In this document: positions 18,322-27,187 of the stretch, in pieces | Numbering within the stretch: position 1 is the first letter of the stretch | How the letters are laid out: each line of letters begins with the position of its first letter | Assembly (NCBI GenBank): GCA_030066015.1 | Contig: JASJCL010000018.1 | Location: 1-64,000 of the forward strand | From: Desulfosarcinaceae bacterium | GTDB taxonomy: Bacteria > Desulfobacterota > Desulfobacteria > Desulfobacterales > Desulfosarcinaceae | Length of the DNA stretch: 64,000 nucleotides | Direction: 5' to 3' | Program-made: the position numbers and the translations under genes | The notes under the pieces: generated by a model | The model's input: the letters and a program-made list of their open reading frames with translations, nothing else | Databases searched by the model: none | Told to the model about the DNA's origin: nothing

Positions 18322-19091
18322 GAGCGGCCTCCCCCGGCGAGCCGGCGGGGCGATGGGTTGGCGGAATGGACCACCGGTGTGAAGCGCCCCCCGATGCGGT
18401 ATCGCGAACCGGGATAGGTGAACCGGCTGTGGGTGCTCACCAGGCGGGCATTCCAGGTTTGGCGGTGGAGCACCAGGCAGGGTTCGTCCGCGCCCATCTC
18501 CAGCAGCCGGCAGGTCTCCCCGTCGGGCCGCACCGCTTCAATGATGTGCTCCACCTTGGTCACCGGGGCCACCTTGAGGAGGTAGTTGGTGGGGGTGATG
18601 CGGGTGAAATCCTGATTGAGGTAATCGGGTGCCACCACCGGGTTGACATAGCGGTCGCCCAACAGCACCGGTCGTCCCCGGTCGCGGTGGACGATGATGC
18701 TGTGAAAAATCGGGGCGCCGACGGGAATGCCCATGGCGGCGGCCAGCTCGGGATAGGCGCGCTCCTCGGCCAGCAGATGGATGTCGCAGGTGTAGACGCC
18801 GCCCCAGCCCCGCACTTCGTCGTCAATGCTTTGAATCTCGAAGAGCGTGGTCACCGGCTTGGGCCGGGCCACGAAAGAGCCGACCCCCTGGACGCGCACC
18901 AGGCGGCCTTCCGCAGCCAGCTCCCGCAAGGCGCGGTTGACCGTCATGCGAGAGACGTTGAGGTCGTCCACCAGCTGGTTCTCGGAGGGGATGCGTTCAT
19001 CCGGCTGCCACTCGCCCGAATCGATGCGGGCGAGAATGTACTCCTTGACCTGGATGTAAAGCGCCCGTGGGGCCTGGTCGGGGGAGATCAT
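18318..19091 (-). CDS. hutC: Histidine utilization repressor, GntR/HutC family
   Basis: A 257-residue GntR regulator: winged helix at residues 8-75 (ALYIQVKEYILARI, then SENQLVDDLNVSRMTVNRAL), the HutC-typical linker GSFVARPKP, and a UTRA ligand domain at about 95-240. HutC proteins repress hut genes and release DNA when urocanate is bound. The gene overlaps hutH upstream and AOR downstream by four bases each. A TTGTATATACAA palindrome at the hutU promoter matches the dyad described for HutC operators, supporting the call and implying autoregulation. Confidence 0.92.
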   Translation of the reverse strand: MISPDQAPRALYIQVKEYILARIDSGEWQPDERIPSENQLVDDLNVSRMTVNRALRELAAEGRLVRVQGVGSFVARPKPVTTLFEIQSIDDEVRGWGGVYTCDIHLLAEERAYPELAAAMGIPVGAPIFHSIIVHRDRGRPVLLGDRYVNPVVAPDYLNQDFTRITPTNYLLKVAPVTKVEHIIEAVRPDGETCRLLEMGADEPCLVLHRQTWNARLVSTHSRFTYPGSRYRIGGRFTPVVHSANPSPRRLAGGGRS

Positions 19092-20722
19092 CGCCCCTCC
19101 TCGGCCGCCACTGCCGTATCGGCGCCGATCGCCAGCCGATGACCGCCGGACGGTGCATCCCCGGTGCCGTTGAGCGGACCGACAGCCGCCTCGACGGCGG
19201 CGACGAGCTCACCGGAACGCACCACCCGGACCATGGCCGCGATATCCCGGTACAGGTCGCGGTCCCGCTCCAGGTAGGGTACGTGGCGTCGGATCACCTC
19301 GAACGCACGCCGGGTGCCCCGTCCGCCTCGCAAGCGCCGCTCCGCACCGATGAGGTCATAGGCCTGGGCGGCGCAGAGCAACTCGATGGCCACCACGTTT
19401 TCCACGTTCCCCAGGATTTCACGGGTCTGACGGATGCCGATGGTGCCCATGCTCACATGGTCCTCCTTGTTGGCCGAGGTGGGGATCGAATCCACGCAGG
19501 CCGGATGGGCCAGGACCTTGTTCTCGGAGACCAGGGCGGCGGCGGCGTACTGGCCGATCATATAGCCCGAATTGAGTCCGCCGCTCTCCACCAGGAAGGC
19601 GGGCAGTTCACTGAGCTGGGGATTGACGAGACGTTCAATGCGCCGTTCGGAGACCGAGCCCAGCTCGGCGAGCCCCATGCTGAGGTAATCGGCCGCCATG
19701 GCCACCGGCTGGCCGTGGAAGTTGCCTCCCAGGCGAACCTCACCGGTGTCGGCGAAAATCAGCGGATTGGTGGTGGTGCTGTTGATCTCGATTTCAACCA
19801 CCCGCAGGGCGTGGGCCACGGCATCCTTGCTGGCCCCGTGAATCTGCGGCGAACAGCGCAGGGTGTAAGCGTCCTGGACGCGGGTGCAGCCTGCGTGGGA
19901 TGCGATGATCTCGCTGTCGGCGGTGAGGCGGCGCATGTTATCGGCCGTGGCGATCTGCCCCGGGTGGGGGCGCACCAGATGGATGCGCGGATCGAACTCG
20001 GAGCGGCTGCCCATGAGGACTTCAAGGGTCATGGCGCAGGCGATATCGGCGGTTTTAGAGAGCCGCAGGGCGTCATGCACCACCAGCGCCCCGATGGCCG
20101 TCATCACCTGGGTGCCGTTGATGAGGGCCAGCCCCTCGCCCGCTTCCAAAGCAAGGGGTGGTAGGCCGATCCGCTCCAGGGCCAAGCGACCGGGGATGCG
20201 CTCGCCCTGGTGGAGCGCTTCTCCTCGGCCGATGAGGACCAGCCCCAGGTGGCTGGTGGGGGCCAGATCTCCGCTGGCCCCCACCGACCCCTTCTCGGGG
20301 ATGAGGGGTGTGACCCCCTCGTTGAGAAAGGTCAGCAGGTAGCGCAGGGTCTCCATGCGACAGCCGGAATAGCCCAGGGAAAGATCGTGGACCCGCAGCG
20401 CCATGACGGCCCTGGATTCCGCCTCGGAGAGCGGGTTTCCGATCCCGGCGGCATGGCTCATGAGGATATTTTCCTGCAGCTGGTGGGTGTCGTCGGCGGA
20501 AATGGTGACGTTGCAAAGGGCGCCGAAGCCGGTGGTAATGCCGTAGATCACGCGACCCTCCGCCACCCATTGGTTGATCAGGGCGCTGGTGCGCGCCACG
20601 CGGGCTCGACCCGCTTCTGAAAATGCCACCGGCGCCCGGTGCCGGGCCACGCTGACAAGATCGGCGATGGTGATGGGGTGTTCGTCGAGGGAGATGGGAT
20701 CCATTTTCGTCATTTCATGCAA
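19088..20722 (-). CDS. hutH: Histidine ammonia-lyase
   Basis: A 544-residue histidase with the MIO-forming Ala149-Ser150-Gly151 in GSVGASGDLAP, the active-site YGITTGFG loop (residues 60-67) and the conserved 'GNFHGQP' and 'QDAYTLRCSPQ' segments. It deaminates L-histidine to trans-urocanate. Length is slightly above the usual 500-510 because of a C-terminal extension after the last helix. The start at 20722 lacks a clear ribosome site and an ATG three codons later (20713) is equally possible. It overlaps hutC by four bases (ATGA). A 172-bp gap separates it from hutI and may hold a second promoter. Confidence 0.95.
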   Translation of the reverse strand: MHEMTKMDPISLDEHPITIADLVSVARHRAPVAFSEAGRARVARTSALINQWVAEGRVIYGITTGFGALCNVTISADDTHQLQENILMSHAAGIGNPLSEAESRAVMALRVHDLSLGYSGCRMETLRYLLTFLNEGVTPLIPEKGSVGASGDLAPTSHLGLVLIGRGEALHQGERIPGRLALERIGLPPLALEAGEGLALINGTQVMTAIGALVVHDALRLSKTADIACAMTLEVLMGSRSEFDPRIHLVRPHPGQIATADNMRRLTADSEIIASHAGCTRVQDAYTLRCSPQIHGASKDAVAHALRVVEIEINSTTTNPLIFADTGEVRLGGNFHGQPVAMAADYLSMGLAELGSVSERRIERLVNPQLSELPAFLVESGGLNSGYMIGQYAAAALVSENKVLAHPACVDSIPTSANKEDHVSMGTIGIRQTREILGNVENVVAIELLCAAQAYDLIGAERRLRGGRGTRRAFEVIRRHVPYLERDRDLYRDIAAMVRVVRSGELVAAVEAAVGPLNGTGDAPSGGHRLAIGADTAVAAEEGR

Positions 20723-20753
20723 TGGTGACTTCGTCGATTGGTGACAGGGCCAA

Positions 20754-20782
20754 ATCGTAATTTCTTACTTTCTTCTGTTCAA
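20754..20782 (-). promoter_or_regulatory. Possible internal promoter for hutH
   Basis: On the minus strand TTGAAC (20782-20777) is followed after 17 bases by TACGAT (20759-20754), 4/6 matches to each sigma70 element. It lies in the only sizeable gap inside the hut operon. No HutC-like palindrome is next to it. Confidence 0.35.
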
Positions 20783-20894
20783 CTATTCGGGCATTCGTGC
20801 CTTCGTACCGCCGCTGGGGCGATCCTTCGGGTTCGTCAAACTTGATGCACGCTGGCCTCGAGGCAGGAAGGGTCTGCGCATCCGTCAGACCGAA

Positions 20895-22154
20895 TCATCG
20901 CCCCTCAGCCCCGCTGACCAACTCCCCGCGCTTATACACCGCCACCACCGGTGACACACCGGCGTGATAGGCCAATATGGCGGGGGATTCCCCATCTAGG
21001 AGGAGAAAATCGGCCTGTTTGCCCACCGTCAGGCTGCCCACCCGATGGGCCAGACCAAGGCTGTAGGCCGCGTTTAGGGTGGCGGCCGTCAACGCCTCGG
21101 CCGGCGTCATCATCATGTTGAGGACCGCCAGCCCGATCACGAACGGCATGGACTCGGTGAAGCTCGAACCCGGATTGCAGTCGGTGGCCAAGGCCACCGG
21201 CAGGCCCAGCGCGATCATGTCGCGTGCCCGGGCATAGGGCTTGCGCAGGCTGTAGGCGGTGGCCGGCAGAAGATTGGCCACCACGCCCGCTTGGGCCATC
21301 CGCTGGAGGTTGGCGTCGTTGACCGCCAACAGATGATCGGCCGATGCAGCCCTGAGGTCGGCGGCCAGACCGGCGCCGCCCAGGTCATTGACCTCATCGG
21401 CGTGGAGCTTGACTTCAAAGCCGAGATCCTTTGCGGCGCGGAGGATACGACGCCCTTGCGCCACGCTGAAGACCGCCTCTTCGCAAAAGACATCGCAGCC
21501 GGTGGCGATCCCCTGCGCCTTGACGGCCGGCAGCATCTCGGTGATCACCAGTTCCACGAAATCGTCCGGATTCTCCGCGTAATCGGCCGGAAAGGCATGG
21601 GCCCCCAGGAAGGTCGCCACCACATCCATGGGCGATGTGGCGGCGGCTCGGCCAATGGCGGCCAGCATTTTGAGCTCACTGGCGGTATCCAGTCCATAGC
21701 CGCTCTTGATCTCCACCGTGGTCGTGCCCAGGCGCAGGGCTGCGTCCATATGGCGGCGGGTCTGGCGGTAAAGCTGGTCCTCTGCCGCCGCACGCACCGA
21801 TTTAACCGAACTGAGAATGCCCCCGCCGCGTTTGAGGATCTCCAGGTAGGGCGTGCCGGCAATCCGCTGCTCGAATTCGGCCTCGCGCCGACGGGCGAAG
21901 CACATGTGGGTGTGGGGGTCGACGAAGCCCGGAATCAGGCAGCGTCCGCCGCAGAAGATCTCCTGATGGACGGTTTCGGCGGCCACCTCGGCGAGAACCG
22001 CGCTCTCCTCGCCAATGGCGGCGATCTGGCCGTCACGAATGGCCATAGCGCCGCGATCGAATTGGCGGAGGGTATCCTGGTCGGCACCACCGCGGGCGTT
22101 GCCCTCATCCTGCGGGGTGAAGATACGGGCGTTGCGGATCAGCTTCAACGTCAT
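20895..22154 (-). CDS. hutI: Imidazolonepropionase
   Basis: A 419-residue metal-dependent amidohydrolase that opens the imidazolone ring to N-formimino-L-glutamate. It shows the metal-binding GFVDPHTHMCF, the 'RGGGI.SSV' substrate loop, 'EIKSGYGL', the 'KLHADE' histidine, and LATDCNPGSS near the C-terminus. The start at 22154 overlaps the hutU stop by four bases (ATGA) and has AAGGAG upstream. Its product is passed to the FtcD encoded further down the same block. Confidence 0.95.
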   Translation of the reverse strand: MTLKLIRNARIFTPQDEGNARGGADQDTLRQFDRGAMAIRDGQIAAIGEESAVLAEVAAETVHQEIFCGGRCLIPGFVDPHTHMCFARRREAEFEQRIAGTPYLEILKRGGGILSSVKSVRAAAEDQLYRQTRRHMDAALRLGTTTVEIKSGYGLDTASELKMLAAIGRAAATSPMDVVATFLGAHAFPADYAENPDDFVELVITEMLPAVKAQGIATGCDVFCEEAVFSVAQGRRILRAAKDLGFEVKLHADEVNDLGGAGLAADLRAASADHLLAVNDANLQRMAQAGVVANLLPATAYSLRKPYARARDMIALGLPVALATDCNPGSSFTESMPFVIGLAVLNMMMTPAEALTAATLNAAYSLGLAHRVGSLTVGKQADFLLLDGESPAILAYHAGVSPVVAVYKRGELVSGAEGR

Positions 22155-24190
22155 GGGCGGACTCCTTGGGCCCTGTCGAAATGGTCGGCCACAGCTGTGG
22201 AAAGGGCGCCTTCGTCGGTCAGGTAGGGGATGGTGATATGGTCGCCGTTGGCGTTCTCCCGGTTGAAATCGGCCGCCACCGCCATGGCGTTGGGGTTGCG
22301 GGCCCAGTTGCGCCGGGCCACCCCTCCCATGACGTCCCACGTCATGGCGGAACGAATGATCCGGTCCGCCCGCTCGCTGCCGTCCAGCACCAGGCCGAAG
22401 CCGCCATTGACCGCCTTGCCGATGCCGGTGCCGCCCCCATTGTGGAGGGCTACCAGACTCATCCCGCGTGCGGCATTGCCGGCGAAACAATGGGTCGCCA
22501 TGTCGGCCGTCACATTGCTGCCGTCCTTGATGTTGGCCGTCTCGCGAAAGGGCGAGTCGGTGCCACCGGGATCGTGGTGGTCGCGCCCCAGCATGATGGG
22601 GCCCACCTCGCCGGCCCGCACCATGGCGTTGAAGCGCAGCGCGATGTCGCGGCGACCGGCAGCATCCTGATAGAGGATGCGGGCCTGGCTGCCCACCACG
22701 AGGCGATTCTGCTGGGCGTCTCGGATCCAGGCCCAGTTGTCCCGGTCGTAGGCCCGCCGGTGGGGGTCGATGCTGTCCATGGCGGCCCGATCGGTTTTGG
22801 CCAGATCCTCCGGGCTGCCGCTGAGGCAGACCCACCGGAAGGGCCCATAGCCATAGTCGAAGATGGGGCCCATGATGTCTTCGAAGTAGGAGGGAAAGAC
22901 AAAGCCGTCCTTCTCGTCGGTGCCATTTTTGGCAACGGCCGTCACCCCTGCGTCGAAGACGGCCTTGAGAAAGGCGTTGCCATAGTCGAAGAAGAAGGCG
23001 CCCTGGTCGCTGAGCCGCTGGATGAGGGCGTAGTGGTGGGTCAGGCTGCGGTCCACCAACTCCTTGAAGCGGGGTCGGTCCTCGGCCAGCAGGCGGGTTC
23101 GCTCCGCGAAACTCACCCCCTGGGGGCAGTAACCGCCGTCGTAGGCGACGTGGCAGGAGGTCTGGTCGGAAAGCAGGTCGATGGGAATGCGCCGGTCGGC
23201 CGCGTATTCGAGCAGATCGACCACGTTGCCGTGGTAGGCGATGCTGAGGGGCTCCCGGGCCGCCTTGGCCCGATCGGCGGCGGCAAACACCTCGCTCAAA
23301 TTGTCCGACACCATCACCACCCAGCCTTGGTCGTGGCGGGTCTCGATACGTGACCGATCCACTTCGGCCACAATGCTCACCGCCCCGGCGATCTCGGCCG
23401 CTTTGGGTTGGGCCCCGCTCATGCCGCCCAGGCCGGAGCTAACGAAGAGCAGACCGGCCAAGTCCTCCTCGGCAGATACCCCGCACTCCTTGCGGCCGGC
23501 GTTGAGCAGGGTGTTGTAGGTCCCGTGGACGATTCCCTGGGGGCCGATGTACATCCAGCCGCCGGCCGTCATCTGGCCATAGGCGGAAACCCCCATCTGG
23601 GCGGCGATCTCCCAGTCGGCGGGATTGTCATATTGGCCCACCATGAGGCCGTTGGTAATGATGACCCGGGGATCTTCGGGACCGGAGGCGAAGAGCCCCA
23701 GGGGATGTCCCGATTGCATTACCAGGGTCTGGGTTTCGGTGAGCTGCTCCAGATACAATTTGATCAGACGGTACTGCATCCAGTTCTGACAGACGCTGCC
23801 CGTCTCGCCATAGGTGACCAGTTCATAGGGATAGAGGGCCACCGCCATGTCAAGGTTGTTGTCGATCATCAGCTGGAAGGCCTTGCCCGCCAGACAGCGC
23901 CCCCGGTAAGCGTCCACCGGTCGCGCCTTGATCTCGCCGGCGGGCCGGAAGCGGTAGCCGTAGATCCGGCCCCGGGAGCGCAGTTCCTCCAGAAACTCGG
24001 GAATCAGCGCGCGGTGGTGCCGTGGGTGAATATAGCGCAGGGCGTTTTTCACGGCGGTTTCGGTCTGCGCGCGGGTCAGCCGAAAGCCGCGATTGGGTGC
24101 CCGACGGATTCCCGCCTGAAAAACCGGATCGGGCGGCAATTCCCCCGCCAAGCGAATCTTCATTGCATCCTGGATCTCACGGTTCTCCAT
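22151..24190 (-). CDS. hutU: Urocanate hydratase
   Basis: A 679-residue urocanase converting urocanate to 4-imidazolone-5-propionate with tightly bound NAD+. It is the long form (about 675-680 residues, as in animals and several anaerobes) rather than the 550-560-residue Pseudomonas form. Diagnostic segments include SSGLGGMSGAQPKAA, 'DQTSCH' with the active-site Cys, and the C-terminal NGGGTGIGKAVNGGFG. AAGGGGGA lies before start 24190, and the frame continues upstream to 24358 only through the promoter region. It is the first gene of the hut block, directly behind the promoter and HutC-like operator. Confidence 0.95.
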   Translation of the reverse strand: MENREIQDAMKIRLAGELPPDPVFQAGIRRAPNRGFRLTRAQTETAVKNALRYIHPRHHRALIPEFLEELRSRGRIYGYRFRPAGEIKARPVDAYRGRCLAGKAFQLMIDNNLDMAVALYPYELVTYGETGSVCQNWMQYRLIKLYLEQLTETQTLVMQSGHPLGLFASGPEDPRVIITNGLMVGQYDNPADWEIAAQMGVSAYGQMTAGGWMYIGPQGIVHGTYNTLLNAGRKECGVSAEEDLAGLLFVSSGLGGMSGAQPKAAEIAGAVSIVAEVDRSRIETRHDQGWVVMVSDNLSEVFAAADRAKAAREPLSIAYHGNVVDLLEYAADRRIPIDLLSDQTSCHVAYDGGYCPQGVSFAERTRLLAEDRPRFKELVDRSLTHHYALIQRLSDQGAFFFDYGNAFLKAVFDAGVTAVAKNGTDEKDGFVFPSYFEDIMGPIFDYGYGPFRWVCLSGSPEDLAKTDRAAMDSIDPHRRAYDRDNWAWIRDAQQNRLVVGSQARILYQDAAGRRDIALRFNAMVRAGEVGPIMLGRDHHDPGGTDSPFRETANIKDGSNVTADMATHCFAGNAARGMSLVALHNGGGTGIGKAVNGGFGLVLDGSERADRIIRSAMTWDVMGGVARRNWARNPNAMAVAADFNRENANGDHITIPYLTDEGALSTAVADHFDRAQGVRP

Positions 24191-24238
24191 GATGTCCCCC
24201 TTGTTGCAAGGATCCCGAGGCGTCCGGGTCATCCTGAC

Positions 24239-24250
24239 TTGTATATACAA
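24239..24250. promoter_or_regulatory. HutC-like operator
   Basis: TTGTATATACAA is a perfect 12-bp palindrome 49 bases upstream of the hutU start. It lies just downstream of the -10 element and overlaps the expected transcription start. It closely matches the CTTGTATGTACAAG dyad known for Pseudomonas HutC. hutC itself is in the operon, so this would be the urocanate-relieved autoregulatory site. Confidence 0.75.
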
Positions 24251-24251
24251 C

Positions 24252-24280
24252 CATATATCGCAATCGCGCCCTTTGGTCAA
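24252..24280 (-). promoter_or_regulatory. hut operon promoter
   Basis: On the minus strand TTGACC (24280-24275) and TATATG (24257-24252) are separated by exactly 17 bases, a good sigma70 promoter. The HutC-like palindrome follows immediately, so a bound repressor would block initiation. Confidence 0.65.
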
Positions 24281-24332
24281 GCGTGCGCTGATCCCTGTCA
24301 ACCGCCGGATCTCAACATCGCCGACCCCCCGG

Positions 24333-24361
24333 TTGACAGGGGCGACGCCAAATGCCATCTT
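24333..24361 (+). promoter_or_regulatory. Possible promoter of the B12-sensor operon
   Basis: TTGACA (24333-24338) is followed after 17 bases by CATCTT (24356-24361). The -35 is perfect and the -10 weak. It points toward the cobalamin-binding gene at 24420 and is divergent from the hut promoter. Confidence 0.35.
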
Positions 24362-24419
24362 AACTTAAACGCTCAAGAAGTCTAACCCCATCGAATTGCT
24401 CAGAAACAGGGAAATTTAG

Positions 24420-25100
24420 ATGCGCATCGACGAGCTGGGACTGAACCGCTTTTGCGAGGCCCTCATGGCGGGCCAGCGGGGGCGCTGCGCCGCCATGCTG
24501 GACCATTACATCAGTCGGCGGACGCCCGTCCTCGATCTTTACGAGCAGCTCTTCCAGCCGGCCCTCTACCGGATCGGCGAACTCTGGGAGACCAATCAGA
24601 TCTCGGTGGCCACCGAGCATATGGCCACGGCCATCGTAGAGGGTCTGATGAACGAGCTCTATCCCCGCCTGCTGCCCAGGCAGCGGCGCGCTCTGCGGGC
24701 GGTGATCGCCTCCGTGGAGGGCGAACTGCACCAGGTGGGGGCCAAAATGGTGGCCGATATATTCGAGATGAACGGCTGGGATGCCCACTACCTGGGCGCC
24801 AACATGCCATTGAGCGAACTGCTGCGCATGATCCAGCAGGTTCAGCCGCATGTGGTGGGCTTGTCGCTGAGCGTCTACTTTCACATGAATCTGCTGGTAA
24901 AGGCCCTGGATGTGCTCCACAGCCGTTTCCCCAAGCTGATCCTGCTGGTGGGCGGTCAGGGCTTTTCGCGGGGGGGCGCAGCCATCATTGACAAGTTTCC
25001 CAACGCCCGCCTCATCGACTCCCTCCACCAGTTGAACGAATTCGCAGCGCAATACACGCCGGAGGACCTGGAGAGCGCAGATACGAAAGGAGCATCATGA
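24420..25100 (+). CDS. CarH-like adenosylcobalamin-binding (B12) sensor protein without DNA-binding domain
   Basis: A 226-residue cytoplasmic protein with a helical B12-binding cap (residues 1-88) and a Rossmann-type cobalamin domain (90-205). The cap has W56, nine residues, then E66-H67: the Wx9EH signature of CarH/LitR adenosylcobalamin photoreceptors, where the Trp covers the adenosyl group. The cobalamin domain has E102-x-H104-x2-G107 (lower axial His), 41 residues, SLS (149-151), 26 residues and GG (178-179), matching the CarH spacing. The MerR DNA-binding domain of CarH is missing. The residue after W56 is Glu, not the His that ligates cobalt after light in Thermus CarH. The stop overlaps the next gene (ATGA), and a PAS kinase follows. 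Ligand sensing without light is an alternative. Confidence 0.8.
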   Translation: MRIDELGLNRFCEALMAGQRGRCAAMLDHYISRRTPVLDLYEQLFQPALYRIGELWETNQISVATEHMATAIVEGLMNELYPRLLPRQRRALRAVIASVEGELHQVGAKMVADIFEMNGWDAHYLGANMPLSELLRMIQQVQPHVVGLSLSVYFHMNLLVKALDVLHSRFPKLILLVGGQGFSRGGAAIIDKFPNARLIDSLHQLNEFAAQYTPEDLESADTKGAS

Positions 25101-25567
25101 AGGTAGCCGATTTGGTGGCGTCCGCGACAGCGTTTCAGTCGATCCCCTCCGAGGCGTTGGCAGAGTTCGACGCCAAGCGGGAGATCCTGGTGGCCCGCAT
25201 CAATGAGCGCATGCTGCAGCGACCCGACCTCGATGCCCTGGTGGGCGCGGGCAATCAGCAAATGATGAAGGACAATCATGCCAACCACGCCCTGTTCATG
25301 TCCGCCGTGCTGGGCAACTACCACGCGCAGGTATTGGTGGACACCATCCTTTGGGTATTCCGGGCGTATCGATCACGGGCGTTTCACCCGAACTACTGGG
25401 CGGCCCAGCTCAACGCATGGGTGGACATTCTCAAACAGGAGCTCTCGCCGGAAAGCGCGGGCGCCATCCTGCCGCTCTATCACTGGATGATCGTCCATAT
25501 CCCCCAGTTCAGCCAGCTCACCGACGGTGCCGCGGGCGGCGCGATCACCCAGAAGGCCGCCCAATGA
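25097..25567 (+). CDS. Unknown helical protein of the B12-sensor operon
   Basis: A 156-residue protein of no family I recognise. It is predicted all-helical, without signal peptide or membrane segment, and is rich in His, Trp and Tyr in the middle (residues about 70-130, including HPNYWAAQ and LYHWMIVHIP). It overlaps the cobalamin-binding gene by four bases (ATGA), so the two are translationally coupled and probably interact. The histidine kinase gene follows 58 bases later. It may be a partner that relays the state of the B12 protein to the kinase; a globin-like or RsbR-N-like fold is conceivable but unsupported. Confidence 0.7.
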   Translation: MKVADLVASATAFQSIPSEALAEFDAKREILVARINERMLQRPDLDALVGAGNQQMMKDNHANHALFMSAVLGNYHAQVLVDTILWVFRAYRSRAFHPNYWAAQLNAWVDILKQELSPESAGAILPLYHWMIVHIPQFSQLTDGAAGGAITQKAAQ

Positions 25568-25624
25568 CGCCGGAAGAATAGCGGGCCGCCTCACCATTCA
25601 GCGAATCGACAACGGAGCTCCACC

Positions 25625-27187
25625 ATGCCCGACACACCATGGAAACCCGATTGGCAATCCGAATTGGATGCCGCGGTCCAAACCGCCACCGCCCTGCCTG
25701 CCGGCATCTTCACCCTGGATGGCGAGATCATCTGGCTCAATCAGGGGATGCGCTTGCTCCTGGGAATGGACCAGGAGAATACGGACCCCCTGGCGTGGTT
25801 GATCAATCCAAGCTTCGAACAGCTCCGCGAACTCGCGACCAATGAGGGACTTGCCTTTGACGGCCTGCTGACCGCCGGCGATGGCCAACTGCTCAGCCGC
25901 AGTGTGCGTGCCAGCGTGTATCGCAAAAGGGATCGTCTGCTGGTCGTCTCGGAGTTCGAGGCCCTCCAGCTCGATCACCTCAATCGCCAGATGTCCCAGC
26001 TCAATCAAGAGATCTCCAATTTGCAGCGGGAGCTGCTAAAGGAGCGCAACTCCCTCCAGGAAACCCTCAAGGAGCTGAGCGTCAGCGAGGCCAAATATCG
26101 GCGCTTGTTCGAGGGAGCCGTCCTGGGAATCTTCCAAAGCAGCGAAGACGGCCGGCTCCTCAAAGCCAACCCGGCCTTCGCGGAGACCTTCGGCTACGCG
26201 TCACCGGATGAGCTGATGCAGTCTGTCTCCAACCTGGCCCAGGATCTCTATGACGATCCTGACCGCTTTGCCTCAAGCGCCCGCCAGGCCATCGATGAGG
26301 ACCGCGCCGTGCGGGTCGAGGAGCGCTTCCGCCGCCGGGACGGCAGCAGCTTTCTCGCCAATCTGCGCAAATGGGCTGTTCGCGGCGACGACCAACTCCC
26401 CGTTTACCTGGAAGGCTTCGTGGAAGATATCGAGGAGCAGAAGCGCTCCGAAGCCGCCTTGGTGCAAGCCCGCAAGATGGAGTCGGTGGCCGTGCTGGCC
26501 GGTGGCATCGCCCATGAATTCAACAACGCCCTGGCCAGTCTCGTGGGCTACATCGATCTGCTCCAGCTCTCCTTCCCCAATGAGACCACAGCGGCGGGCT
26601 ATTGCAACTCCATGCACACCTGTTCCCAGCGCATGGTGGATCTCGCGCGCCGCTTGCTGGCCTATGCCAAAGGCGGCAAATATCAGCCCCGGCTGCAATC
26701 CATGTCGAAACTGGTGGAAGATACGCTGGCGGAGACGCGTACCACGGCATCCGCCGGCATCGGCTGGGATACCAGAATCGCGCCCCGGACACGGCCGGTG
26801 ATGGCGGACGCGACCCAGCTAAAAATGGTGATCAGCATCCTGTTGGAAAACGCCATAGAAGCCCTGGAACCGATGGACAAAACAGGCCGCGTAGCGGTGA
26901 CGCTCGCCGAGACCCACCTGGACGCCGAAGCACTGCCGCACGCCAGTATGCGACCGGGCGACTATATCAGGTTGCGCGTGGCGGACGACGGCGTCGGCAT
27001 GCCGTCCGATGTGCGCGAACGCATCTTCGAGCCGTTCTACACCACCAAATTCCAGGGCCGGGGCATGGGGATGGCGGCCGCATACGGGATCGTCAAGAAC
27101 CACGATGGGTGGATTTTCGTGGACTCCACGCCGGACGAGGGGACCCAGGTCCAGATCCTGATGCCCGTGGCCAGCGAATCGGTTTAG
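25625..27187 (+). CDS. PAS-domain sensor histidine kinase
   Basis: A 520-residue soluble kinase. It has an N-terminal degenerate PAS domain (about 15-112), a coiled coil (115-152), a second PAS domain (153-275), then HisKA with phospho-acceptor H297 in GGIAHEFNN. The HATPase domain has the N box LLENAIEAL, G1 DDGVGM, F box and G2 GRGMGMAAAYG. No membrane segment is seen, so it senses a cytoplasmic signal. No response regulator is encoded alongside. Given the two upstream genes it probably receives the cobalamin-protein signal. The start has a weak GGAG-type site. Confidence 0.88.
   Translation: MPDTPWKPDWQSELDAAVQTATALPAGIFTLDGEIIWLNQGMRLLLGMDQENTDPLAWLINPSFEQLRELATNEGLAFDGLLTAGDGQLLSRSVRASVYRKRDRLLVVSEFEALQLDHLNRQMSQLNQEISNLQRELLKERNSLQETLKELSVSEAKYRRLFEGAVLGIFQSSEDGRLLKANPAFAETFGYASPDELMQSVSNLAQDLYDDPDRFASSARQAIDEDRAVRVEERFRRRDGSSFLANLRKWAVRGDDQLPVYLEGFVEDIEEQKRSEAALVQARKMESVAVLAGGIAHEFNNALASLVGYIDLLQLSFPNETTAAGYCNSMHTCSQRMVDLARRLLAYAKGGKYQPRLQSMSKLVEDTLAETRTTASAGIGWDTRIAPRTRPVMADATQLKMVISILLENAIEALEPMDKTGRVAVTLAETHLDAEALPHASMRPGDYIRLRVADDGVGMPSDVRERIFEPFYTTKFQGRGMGMAAAYGIVKNHDGWIFVDSTPDEGTQVQILMPVASESV

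Noticed and set aside
22166-23353. Plus-strand frame of about 395 codons across hutU
   Set aside because: Antisense to urocanate hydratase; no family features.
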